Origin: Lachnospiraceae bacterium UBA7027
GTDB taxonomy: Bacteria; Bacillota; Clostridia; Lachnospirales; Lachnospiraceae
Assembly: GCA_002494135.1 (NCBI GenBank)
Contig: DLBG01000032.1
Span: 1-20,973, forward strand
Direction: 5' to 3'
Length of the DNA stretch: 20,973 bases
Position 1 is the first letter of the stretch, and each line of letters opens with the position of its first letter. A program made the position numbers and the translations under genes. Positions 13,717 through 20,133 of this stretch are shown in pieces. The notes beneath the pieces are model-generated. The model saw only the letters and a list, made by a program, of their open reading frames with translations, ran no database searches and was not told where the DNA came from.

Positions 13717-14861
13717 GGTACAATCCCCTCGATAAATTCGTAAGTTTCCTTCTCCGCTTCAAGAATCTGCTCCACGGTCGGATTAGCCACCGCTTTGTGA
13801 TTCTCCATGGAAGCTTCGATTAAGTCATAGATTTCCAAAAATCTGATTTTACGTTCCAAAAACAGTGCCACGGCACGTTCGTTTGCCGCGTTGAAAACAC
13901 TCGGCATGCTTCCGCCGATAGCGGATGCCTTCCTTGCCATGGGAAGTCCTAAAAAAGTCTCCTCATCCGGTTTTTCGAATGTCATCGCACCGAGTGTTTC
14001 AAAGTCAACGCGCGGTGTATCCATTTCTCTTCTGTCCGGATAAAAAATCGCATACTGAATGGGCAGTTTCATATCCGGAACGCCCATCTGCCCCATAATT
14101 CCGCCGTCTTTGTACTGTACGGCCGAATGCAGAATGCTCTGGGGATGAATCAGTACATGAATCTGGTCGAGATTTACATCAAACAGCCACTTCGCCTCGA
14201 TCATTTCAAGGCCCTTATTTACGAGCGTAGCGGAGTCAATGGTGATTTTCCTGCCCATTGTCCAGTTCGGGTGTTTTAAGGCATCCTCGACGCGTATATT
14301 GGCAAGTTGTGATCTGCTCTTTCCGCGGAACGGTCCGCCGGAAGCGGTAAGAATGATTTTCTCCACTCTGTCTTTCGGCATTCCCTGCATGGATTGAAAA
14401 ATCGCCGAATGTTCGCTGTCCACCGGTAAAATCGGCGCATTCATCGAGCGCGAAAGCGGCATGATGATATGGCCTGCGGTAACCAGTGTTTCTTTATTGG
14501 CAAGCGCAATGGTCTTGCCTTTTTCCAATGCCGCAATGGTCGGACGGATGCCGATCATGCCGACGATTGCCGTAACCAGAATGTCATATTCGTCTAAGGA
14601 AGAGATAAAAAGAAGTCCTTCCATACCGGATAAAACCTTCGTATCCGTATCCGCGATGCGGTTTCGAAGATCTCCGGCTGCTGCCTCATCCCACATAACG
14701 CAGTAGGAAGGACGGTATTTGCGTACCTGTTCTTCCATTCGTTTAACGTTTTTGCCCGCTGCGAGGGCAACGATTTTTAAGTCGGGATTGGCATCGGCGA
14801 TTTCAAGCGTCTGGGTTCCGATGGAACCGGTTGAACCTAAGATAACAAGTCTTCTGTCCAT
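13707..14861 (-). CDS. dxr: 1-deoxy-D-xylulose 5-phosphate reductoisomerase
   Basis: A 384-residue NADPH-dependent enzyme that converts DXP to MEP, the committed step of the MEP isoprenoid pathway. Seen: the NADPH-binding GSTGSIG at 9-15; NKE at 122-124; the metal- and substrate-binding DSEHSA at 148-153 (Asp148, Glu150); ASGGPFRG from 173; MGRKITIDSATLVNKGLE from 202; and NAANE at 324-328. Length and motif order are those of functional enzymes. The ATG at 14861 has AGGAG, which overlaps the cdsA stop codon, and cdsA ends only 9 nt upstream. It is the expected target of fosmidomycin-type inhibitors. Together with ispG it shows that the organism makes isoprenoids by the MEP route, feeding UppS. 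Confidence 0.97.
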   Translation of the reverse strand: MDRRLVILGSTGSIGTQTLEIADANPDLKIVALAAGKNVKRMEEQVRKYRPSYCVMWDEAAAGDLRNRIADTDTKVLSGMEGLLFISSLDEYDILVTAIVGMIGIRPTIAALEKGKTIALANKETLVTAGHIIMPLSRSMNAPILPVDSEHSAIFQSMQGMPKDRVEKIILTASGGPFRGKSRSQLANIRVEDALKHPNWTMGRKITIDSATLVNKGLEMIEAKWLFDVNLDQIHVLIHPQSILHSAVQYKDGGIMGQMGVPDMKLPIQYAIFYPDRREMDTPRVDFETLGAMTFEKPDEETFLGLPMARKASAIGGSMPSVFNAANERAVALFLERKIRFLEIYDLIEASMENHKAVANPTVEQILEAEKETYEFIEGIVPCL

Positions 14862-14870
14862 GATTCACTC

Positions 14871-15782
14871 CTACTGTTGGACTTTCGGTGCAAACTGCAA
14901 AAGCAGAGCCATCAGGAAATATACCATGGGAGCGGTGAAAATAACCGAATCGAAACGGTCTAAGATTCCGCCGTGACCGGGAATAATGTGCCCGTAGTCT
15001 TTTACACCGTTATTTCTTTTGATTGCGGATGCGGCCAGATCGCCGCACATGGAAGCGATGGCACCAACAAAGCCCATGCATCCGAAACTTAAAATGCTGA
15101 TGGCGCCGGATTTATGTACCAGAACATAGATTAAGCCGAGCAGCATGCTGCCCAACGTTCCGCCGAGTACACCGCCGGCCGCGCCTTCATAGGTTTTCTT
15201 CGGAGAAAGCCTCGGTGTCATTTTATGCTTGCCGAAATTAATACCCACAACGTAGGCGCAGGTATCGGAAAACCATGCGGAAATAAACGGCATCCATACG
15301 AGGAAAATTCCGCCCGGAAGGGAACGGATGTAGTAAATGAAACTCAGTGTCAGGGCAACGTAAACAACGCCGAAGACGGCATTCGAAACCTGCGTGAAAT
15401 TGAATTTCGGGAAGGAAAAAATATAAGCGTACAGAATGCCGATAAATCCGGTAATGAATACCAGCATGATAATTACGGCAAAAATATTAAATGCACCGAC
15501 CGGCTTTGCAAGCCAGTCTTTTACTTCCTGCGGGCAGTACCAGTCGTCCTGCGCAAGAATGGATAAATAATAAGCCACGATGGTGAGCAAGCCGAACACC
15601 TGAAAAACATTGAACCGGTGTCCTTCTTCGCGCACTTTGGTCGCATTTGTAAATTCGATATAGCCGATGCAGGAAATGACACAAAGAGCAACCCCCAGCA
15701 CCGGGCCTCCCACGATGCCGAGAATAATGGTCAGTATTAAAATCACCGCTCCGGAGATTACTCTCTTTAGTGCTGTGCTCAT
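14871..15782 (-). CDS. cdsA: Phosphatidate cytidylyltransferase CdsA
   Basis: A 303-residue multi-pass membrane enzyme that makes CDP-diacylglycerol from phosphatidic acid and CTP, the branch point of phospholipid synthesis. Seen: about eight hydrophobic segments; a conserved LSPKKTYEGAAGG at 192-204; and the family signature SAIKRNNGVKDYG...PGHGGILDRFDS at about 252-279 with the catalytic Asp residues. Length is a little above the 260-280 common in the family because of the N-terminal 50 residues and a polar loop at 75-95. The ATG at 15782 has a weak GAGAG site. It follows uppS by 63 nt, a spacer made largely of a tandem duplication, and is closely followed by dxr. Confidence 0.95.
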   Translation of the reverse strand: MSTALKRVISGAVILILTIILGIVGGPVLGVALCVISCIGYIEFTNATKVREEGHRFNVFQVFGLLTIVAYYLSILAQDDWYCPQEVKDWLAKPVGAFNIFAVIIMLVFITGFIGILYAYIFSFPKFNFTQVSNAVFGVVYVALTLSFIYYIRSLPGGIFLVWMPFISAWFSDTCAYVVGINFGKHKMTPRLSPKKTYEGAAGGVLGGTLGSMLLGLIYVLVHKSGAISILSFGCMGFVGAIASMCGDLAASAIKRNNGVKDYGHIIPGHGGILDRFDSVIFTAPMVYFLMALLLQFAPKVQQ

Positions 15783-15811
15783 TTATGCAACTCTCATTCT
15801 TTGTATTTTCA

Positions 15812-15854
15812 TTCTGCGATTTTATTTCGCGTTTTTTCTGCGATTTTATTTCGC
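15812..15854 (-). repeat. Tandem duplication at the uppS stop codon
   Basis: TTCTGCGATTTTATTTCGC occurs exactly twice on the plus strand, at 15812-15830 and 15836-15854 (period 24). The second copy contains the last codons and stop of uppS; the first lies in the uppS-cdsA spacer. Because each copy contains GCGAAATAA on the coding strand, the stop context of uppS is duplicated downstream. It looks like a recent slippage duplication. Confidence 0.9.
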
Positions 15855-16547
15855 ATTTCCATAGCGGCGGTCGCGGGTATTGTACCACTCAATCGCCTTT
15901 TCAAGCTCCGCTTTGTCAAAAACGGGCCAGTGTGTATCCGTATAATAAAATTCGGTATAGGCAAGCTGCCAGAGAAGATAATTCGAAAGTCTCTGTTCAC
16001 CGGACGTACGAATCATTAAATCCGGATCCGGAATATCCGCGGTATCGAGGTGTGCGGAAATCATCTCTTCCGTGATGTCTTCGGGATTGATTTTTCCCTC
16101 TTTCACATCGGCTGCAATTGCCTGAACCGCTCTTTTGATTTCATCTCTGGAGCCGTAATTTAAGGCAATCTGAAACTGCAGACCGGTATTGTCTTTGGAA
16201 AATTCCTCAATCTCGTCCGCCAGATCCTGTAAGTCTTTCGGAAGTCCCGGACGATAACCGATGACGCGGATGCGCACATTGTTTCTTGCGGCCTTTTTAA
16301 AACCGTTGCGCAGGTATTCGCGGAACAGGTTCATTAAAGCCATTACTTCGTCTTCGCTTCTCTTCCAGTTTTCCGTGGAAAACGCATAAACGGTTAAATA
16401 TTTGATGCCCAGCTCGTCAGCCACATAGAGCATATCCTCTAAGTTCTGCGCGCCCTTGGCATGACCGACGGTGCGGGGGAAACCCTTGGATTTCGCCCAC
16501 CGTCCGTTTCCGTCCATGATAATTGCCACATGTGTCGGTGCCTGCAT
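15846..16547 (-). CDS. uppS: Undecaprenyl (isoprenyl) diphosphate synthase UppS
   Basis: A 233-residue cis-prenyltransferase that extends FPP with IPP to undecaprenyl diphosphate, the lipid carrier for peptidoglycan and other wall polymers. Seen: IIMDGNGRWA at 9-18 with the catalytic Asp12; GHAKGAQN at 28-35; TVYAFSTENWKR at 52-63; and the C-terminal TSGEQRLSN at 181-189, which binds the pyrophosphate of IPP, ending in the WYNTRDRRYG region. Length is typical. The ATG at 16547 follows the frr stop by 8 nt, and its TAGGAGG ribosome binding site includes the frr stop codon, so the two genes are probably translationally coupled. Confidence 0.97.
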   Translation of the reverse strand: MQAPTHVAIIMDGNGRWAKSKGFPRTVGHAKGAQNLEDMLYVADELGIKYLTVYAFSTENWKRSEDEVMALMNLFREYLRNGFKKAARNNVRIRVIGYRPGLPKDLQDLADEIEEFSKDNTGLQFQIALNYGSRDEIKRAVQAIAADVKEGKINPEDITEEMISAHLDTADIPDPDLMIRTSGEQRLSNYLLWQLAYTEFYYTDTHWPVFDKAELEKAIEWYNTRDRRYGNAK

Positions 16548-16555
16548 GTCGCCTC

Positions 16556-17110
16556 CTATACGGTCATAATCTCTTTGGACTTCTCTTCGATCATCTTGTC
16601 AACGTCTTTGATGTACTTATCCGTACTCTTCTGAAGATCGTCTTCCATGTCCTTGATTTCATCTTCGGAGATATCTCCGTTCTTGGAAAGTTTCTTGAAT
16701 GCGTCGATACCGTCACGACGGATGTTACGAATCGCTACCTTTGCATCTTCGCCTTTTTTCTTAACGTCCTTGGAAAGCTCTTTACGACGTTCCTCGGTAA
16801 GTTCCGGGAAAACCAGACGAATCACGGTTCCGTCGTTGGACGGAGTGATTCCGATATCGGATGCAAGAATGGCTTTCTCAATTGCCTTAATCAGGCTCTT
16901 CTCCCAGGGAGCAATCTGAATCATTCTCGCTTCGGGAACGGAAATGTTTCCAACCTGCTGAAGGGGAGTCGGTGTTCCGTAGTAATCCACGGTCAGCTTG
17001 TCCAGGATGTGGGGATTCGCACGTCCCGCACGGATGGTCACCAGATCAGCCGCCAAATGATCACAGGTTTTCTTCATCTTCTCGTCATAAGATTTTACGT
17101 TGTCGTTCAT
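16556..17110 (-). CDS. frr: Ribosome recycling factor
   Basis: A 184-residue protein that with EF-G splits post-termination ribosomes. Seen: the RRF helical domain I and beta domain II, with LVTIRAGRANPHILDKLTVDYYGTPTPLQQ at about 23-52; the conserved IQIAPWEKS at 64-72; IGITPSNDGTVIRL at 87-100; and LTEERRKELSKDVKKKGEDAKVAIRNIRRD at 104-133. Full length (family about 185). The ATG at 17110 has GGAGGG with 8-nt spacing, and pyrH ends 24 nt upstream, the conserved pyrH-frr pairing. Confidence 0.98.
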   Translation of the reverse strand: MNDNVKSYDEKMKKTCDHLAADLVTIRAGRANPHILDKLTVDYYGTPTPLQQVGNISVPEARMIQIAPWEKSLIKAIEKAILASDIGITPSNDGTVIRLVFPELTEERRKELSKDVKKKGEDAKVAIRNIRRDGIDAFKKLSKNGDISEDEIKDMEDDLQKSTDKYIKDVDKMIEEKSKEIMTV

Positions 17111-17134
17111 GTTGTTAACCCTCCAATAATAATT

Positions 17135-17830
17135 TTATACTGTAACCTTGGTGCCCGTAAAACTTCCCTTTACGGTATTTACAATACTGTTTTCTTCGTT
17201 TAAGGAGAAAACATACATTTCCATGTCGTTGTCCCTTGCAAGAATGGATGCCGTAATATCAACCACCTGAAGGTTTTTGTCGATTACTTCCTGAATGCTG
17301 ACTTCGTCGTACTTCTTGGCATTCGGATCTTTGTTCGGATCGGCACTGTATACGCCGTCGATGGATTTTGCAAGTAAAATCACGTCCGCGTCAACTTCAA
17401 TTGCACGAAGCAGTACTCCGGTATCGGTACTGAAGTACGGATGTCCGGTTCCGCCTGCGAAAAAGACCACTTTGCCGTCCGCAAAACTTTCGTTTGCCAG
17501 ATCCTTGGAGAACAGTTTTGTAAAACTGCCGACCATAAACGGAGTCAGTACTTCGGTCTTCATTCCCACGGAACGGAAAATTTCCGATACGTAGATACAG
17601 TTCATAACGGTGGCCAGCATTCCGATCTGATCCGCTTTGGTGCGGTCGATGTTCTTCGAACTTCTTCCTCTCCAGAAGTTTCCGCCTCCGGTCACAATTC
17701 CGATTTCATATCCGTCATCGATCAGCTCCTTAACCTGAAGGGCCACTCCCCTGACGGTTTCTTCGTCAAACCCGAAGTGCTTCTCTCCCGCAAGAGCCTC
17801 GCCGCTTAATTTTATAATAATTCTTTTCAT
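17135..17830 (-). CDS. pyrH: UMP kinase PyrH
   Basis: A 231-residue amino-acid-kinase-fold enzyme that phosphorylates UMP to UDP for pyrimidine nucleotide and wall precursor supply; it is normally a hexamer regulated by UTP and GTP. Seen: KRIIIKLSGEALAG at 2-14, GGGNFWRGR at 48-56, ADQIGMLATVMN at 66-77, GGTGHPYFSTDT at 126-137 and DGVYSADPNKDP at 158-169. I chose the ATG at 17830, which has GGGAG about 9 nt upstream and gives the normal family start MKRIIIKLSG; a longer frame from 17875 would add 15 residues that no homologue I know carries and would overlap the bactofilin gene. It is separated from tsf by the deacetylase and bactofilin genes. Confidence 0.97.
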   Translation of the reverse strand: MKRIIIKLSGEALAGEKHFGFDEETVRGVALQVKELIDDGYEIGIVTGGGNFWRGRSSKNIDRTKADQIGMLATVMNCIYVSEIFRSVGMKTEVLTPFMVGSFTKLFSKDLANESFADGKVVFFAGGTGHPYFSTDTGVLLRAIEVDADVILLAKSIDGVYSADPNKDPNAKKYDEVSIQEVIDKNLQVVDITASILARDNDMEMYVFSLNEENSIVNTVKGSFTGTKVTV

Positions 17831-17861
17831 GGTTTTTATCTCCCGTCCGCAAGCCTGTTTA

Positions 17862-18746
17862 CTACAGATTTTCAAAGAATGAACTTAAATCCACCTCGGA
17901 ATAGCACTGGCTGCACATACCGTCAACCATCGCTCCGTTCGCCATCTGCACGCTCTGTGATTTGATGTTGCCCTTGATAATTGCTGTGGAATCCAGCGTT
18001 ACGGGACCGTGAATATCGAGATCGCCCTTTACGGCGCCTGCAACGACCGCTCCGCTTCCTGCTGCAATCTGTCCGATGACAACCGAACCGTTTGCGATGC
18101 TGATTCCGGTTCCGACGGTCACGTCGCCTTTGATTTTACCGGATTCGATAATCACTTCGCTTGCCTTTACGTTTCCGTTGATGGTGCCGAGAAGACGTAA
18201 GGAACCGTTGATTTCCACGTTACCGTCCACGCTTCCGTAGATTTCCATATGTCCTGCGGAATAGATGTTTCCGGCAACTGCCATTCCTGCGGTTACAATA
18301 CCGACTTCATCGGAAACTTCCGCGGTGGGAAGCACATACTCGGAAGCAGGTTTCTTAATGTTTGCAAGATTCGGTTTCACACTTGTTTCGTTTGCCATAA
18401 CTGCTTCCTCCTTTACTTCTGCATATGCGGGAACTTCTTCGATTTCCGCAATCTCTTCCACTACATCATCCTCAGTAATGACATCCTCTGCCGCCTTCGG
18501 TGCTTCGGTTAAGTCTGCACGAATTTCATCCCAGAGTGCCTTCTCGGTTGCGGAACGTTCTTCCGTATCCAGAGGAACCATTCCTATTTCTTTTACAGGC
18601 TCAGCCTTGGGCGCATTTTTCTTGGATTTGCGGCCGAATTTCTCTTTCGGTTCTTTCTTTACCGCAACGGTTTCTTCTTCGGTACCGTCCGTAAGCTCGT
18701 TTACGGCCTGCGTCAGATCCTGTTTCAAATCGTTAAAAAAACCCAT
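17862..18746 (-). CDS. Bactofilin with a long charged N-terminal extension
   Basis: A 294-residue polymer-forming cytoskeletal protein (bactofilin family, PF04519). Seen: an N-terminal amphipathic stretch MGFFNDLKQDLTQAVNEL that may touch the membrane; a Lys-rich then Glu-rich disordered region (25-115); and a right-handed beta-helix core at about 148-280 with the repeated V-x-G-N/D-V pattern (GSVDGNVEINGS, GTINGNVKASEV, KIKGDVTVGTG, KGDLDIHGPV, IKGNIKSQSV). It ends CSQCYSEVDLSSFF with a CxxC. Bactofilins polymerise without nucleotide and often localise wall-modifying enzymes. The deacetylase gene 39 nt upstream fits that role. The ATG at 18746 has AAAGGGGG. An internal ATG at 18398 has an even better site (see separate entry). 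Confidence 0.9.
   Translation of the reverse strand: MGFFNDLKQDLTQAVNELTDGTEEETVAVKKEPKEKFGRKSKKNAPKAEPVKEIGMVPLDTEERSATEKALWDEIRADLTEAPKAAEDVITEDDVVEEIAEIEEVPAYAEVKEEAVMANETSVKPNLANIKKPASEYVLPTAEVSDEVGIVTAGMAVAGNIYSAGHMEIYGSVDGNVEINGSLRLLGTINGNVKASEVIIESGKIKGDVTVGTGISIANGSVVIGQIAAGSGAVVAGAVKGDLDIHGPVTLDSTAIIKGNIKSQSVQMANGAMVDGMCSQCYSEVDLSSFFENL
18396..18414 (-). promoter_or_regulatory. Internal ribosome binding site and start within the bactofilin gene
   Basis: On the coding strand AAAGGAGG (18414-18407) lies 8 nt before an in-frame ATG (18398-18396, Met117). It is the strongest Shine-Dalgarno match in this gene and is ideally spaced. Use of it would yield a 178-residue protein with the beta-helix core but without the membrane-binding and charged N-terminal region. 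Confidence 0.6.
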
Positions 18747-18785
18747 TTTACGTTATCCCCCTTTATCTTCTTATCCTGTAATTTC

Positions 18786-19916
18786 TTATTCTTCGGAAAT
18801 CCGGTCGACATCGGTTTCATCTCCGGCCGTTTCTTCATCCCCGGCTCCTTCTCCGTCCTCCTCTTTCACGATTTCAGAAAGGGATTCGGGATCCTCGGAA
18901 CGCTCCTCCGGAGATTTTACATCTTCCTGGGGAAGTTCCGGTTTGACGTGATATACCTGTTCCGTTTTGTCCGTAATGGGAAGGAATACCACGTTGTCCT
19001 TCTTCTGCAGGGACTCGATGATAATCGGCAGCGCTTCCACGGTGGTGCGCTTCGTAGCCGCATCATGCATCAGCACAACGGAATGGGATTTGTTGCCGAT
19101 TCCGTTTAAAACGTTTCTTACGATGACATTCGTATCCTTCATGGTGGAGGATGCATCTTCGCTGGTTACGTTCCAGTCATAATATACATAGCCCTGCTCG
19201 GTCAGAAAATGAATCATATCCTCTGCGGGTACATCGGAAACGTCATTGGAGCTGCCGCCCGGGAAACGGTAAAATCTGGGACGGATGCCGGTTTTCCCGA
19301 TCAGGAAATCGGATAAGGATACGATATCGAGTTTGAAGGAATCCAGATCCTTATAAATCTCGCTGTACTTGTGCGTATAGGAATGCATGCCGAGCGTGTG
19401 TCCTTCCGCAATGATGCGGTTATACTGATCGTCATAGCCTTCCTGTGCAAGCACGAAGAAGGTGGCCTTCACGTCGTGTTCTTTTAATATATCCAGAATT
19501 TCGTCCGTATATTTGCTCGGACCGTCATCGAAAGTAAGATACACCAGCTGCTTGCCGGGATAACGCTCCGCATCGGGGAGGTCGGCATCTTCGTCTCTTT
19601 CCGCGACATATTCCGCATCATATACGATGGGATTGCCGTTTTCGTCAAGCAAAACGGAGCCGGTTTCCTGCGTGCGGCGTTCAATCTCTGTCTGGGAGAT
19701 TTTAATCTCCTCGCGAAGCAGATCGATGTTTTTATTCATCTGGTAAAGTTTGTATAAAAGAAACGCACAAAGAATGTTCGGAATCACCAAAAAGAATACC
19801 AGCAAAAAGATAAGAATCGCTTTGATGCGTTTCACCCTTTTTCTGCGGAATTCCCTTCTGGCTGCGCTTTCCGTGCTATTCAATTCCTGTGTGTTGTTTG
19901 CATTTTCTTCGGACAT
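18786..19916 (-). CDS. Membrane-anchored polysaccharide deacetylase (NodB domain)
   Basis: A 376-residue carbohydrate esterase 4 protein, probably acting on peptidoglycan or another wall polysaccharide outside the membrane. Seen: a basic cytoplasmic N-terminus; one TM at about 31-55; a short coiled-coil-like stem (59-85); then the NodB domain with motif 1 TFDDGPS at 128-134 (catalytic Asp130, zinc ligand Asp131), motif 2 HSYTH at 178-182 (zinc ligands His178 and His182), motif 3 RFPGGSS at 217-223, motif 4 DWN at 247-249 and motif 5 MHD at 283-285. All key residues are present. The last 55 residues are an acidic low-complexity tail (Glu/Asp/Ser). It heads a two-gene unit with the bactofilin 39 nt downstream. 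Its ribosome binding site is weak (AGAG). Confidence 0.93.
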   Translation of the reverse strand: MSEENANNTQELNSTESAARREFRRKRVKRIKAILIFLLVFFLVIPNILCAFLLYKLYQMNKNIDLLREEIKISQTEIERRTQETGSVLLDENGNPIVYDAEYVAERDEDADLPDAERYPGKQLVYLTFDDGPSKYTDEILDILKEHDVKATFFVLAQEGYDDQYNRIIAEGHTLGMHSYTHKYSEIYKDLDSFKLDIVSLSDFLIGKTGIRPRFYRFPGGSSNDVSDVPAEDMIHFLTEQGYVYYDWNVTSEDASSTMKDTNVIVRNVLNGIGNKSHSVVLMHDAATKRTTVEALPIIIESLQKKDNVVFLPITDKTEQVYHVKPELPQEDVKSPEERSEDPESLSEIVKEEDGEGAGDEETAGDETDVDRISEE

Positions 19917-19999
19917 AAATTAACTCTGTATTCAACATTTCCGAAAGTGTCTTTCCGGAACGACTTTTAAACCCAATACCCCCGGAGTGCGGCTTATAC

Positions 20000-20028
20000 A
20001 TTTTAACATAAAAACATGCTTGTTGGAA
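20000..20028 (-). promoter_or_regulatory. Candidate promoter for the deacetylase-bactofilin unit
   Basis: Minus-strand extended -10 element TGTTAAAAT (hexamer TAAAAT at 20005-20000) with TTCCAA at 20028-20023 as a weak -35 and a 17-bp spacer. It lies directly after the tsf terminator and would give a leader of about 75 nt before the deacetylase ATG. Confidence 0.45.
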
Positions 20029-20050
20029 CAAAAAAAAGTGCCTAATTTTG

Positions 20051-20090
20051 CGAAAAAAATATGAAAAAGGGTGGTGCTTTTGCACCACCC
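20051..20090 (-). terminator. Strong intrinsic terminator after tsf
   Basis: On the minus strand GGGTGGTGC-AAAA-GCACCACCC (20090-20069) forms a perfect 9-bp GC-rich stem with a 4-nt loop, followed by TTTTTCATATTTTTTTC. It lies 43 nt beyond the tsf stop codon and separates tsf from the deacetylase gene. Confidence 0.95.
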
Positions 20091-20133
20091 CGCTCTTTTG
20101 TGTTTTGGATTATGTAACCCTCTATATATGGGA

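Noticed and set aside
16523..17203. A 226-codon plus-strand ORF across frr
   Set aside because: Antisense to frr and the ends of uppS and pyrH; no translation signals and no recognisable motif.
17831..17875. Upstream start of pyrH
   Set aside because: Adds 15 residues, overlaps the bactofilin 3' end, and lacks a ribosome binding site, while ATG 17830 has one and gives the family N-terminus.
18265..18951. A 228-codon plus-strand Ser-rich ORF
   Set aside because: Mirror of the Glu/Lys-rich codons of the bactofilin and deacetylase tails; Ser-rich antisense frames are expected there.
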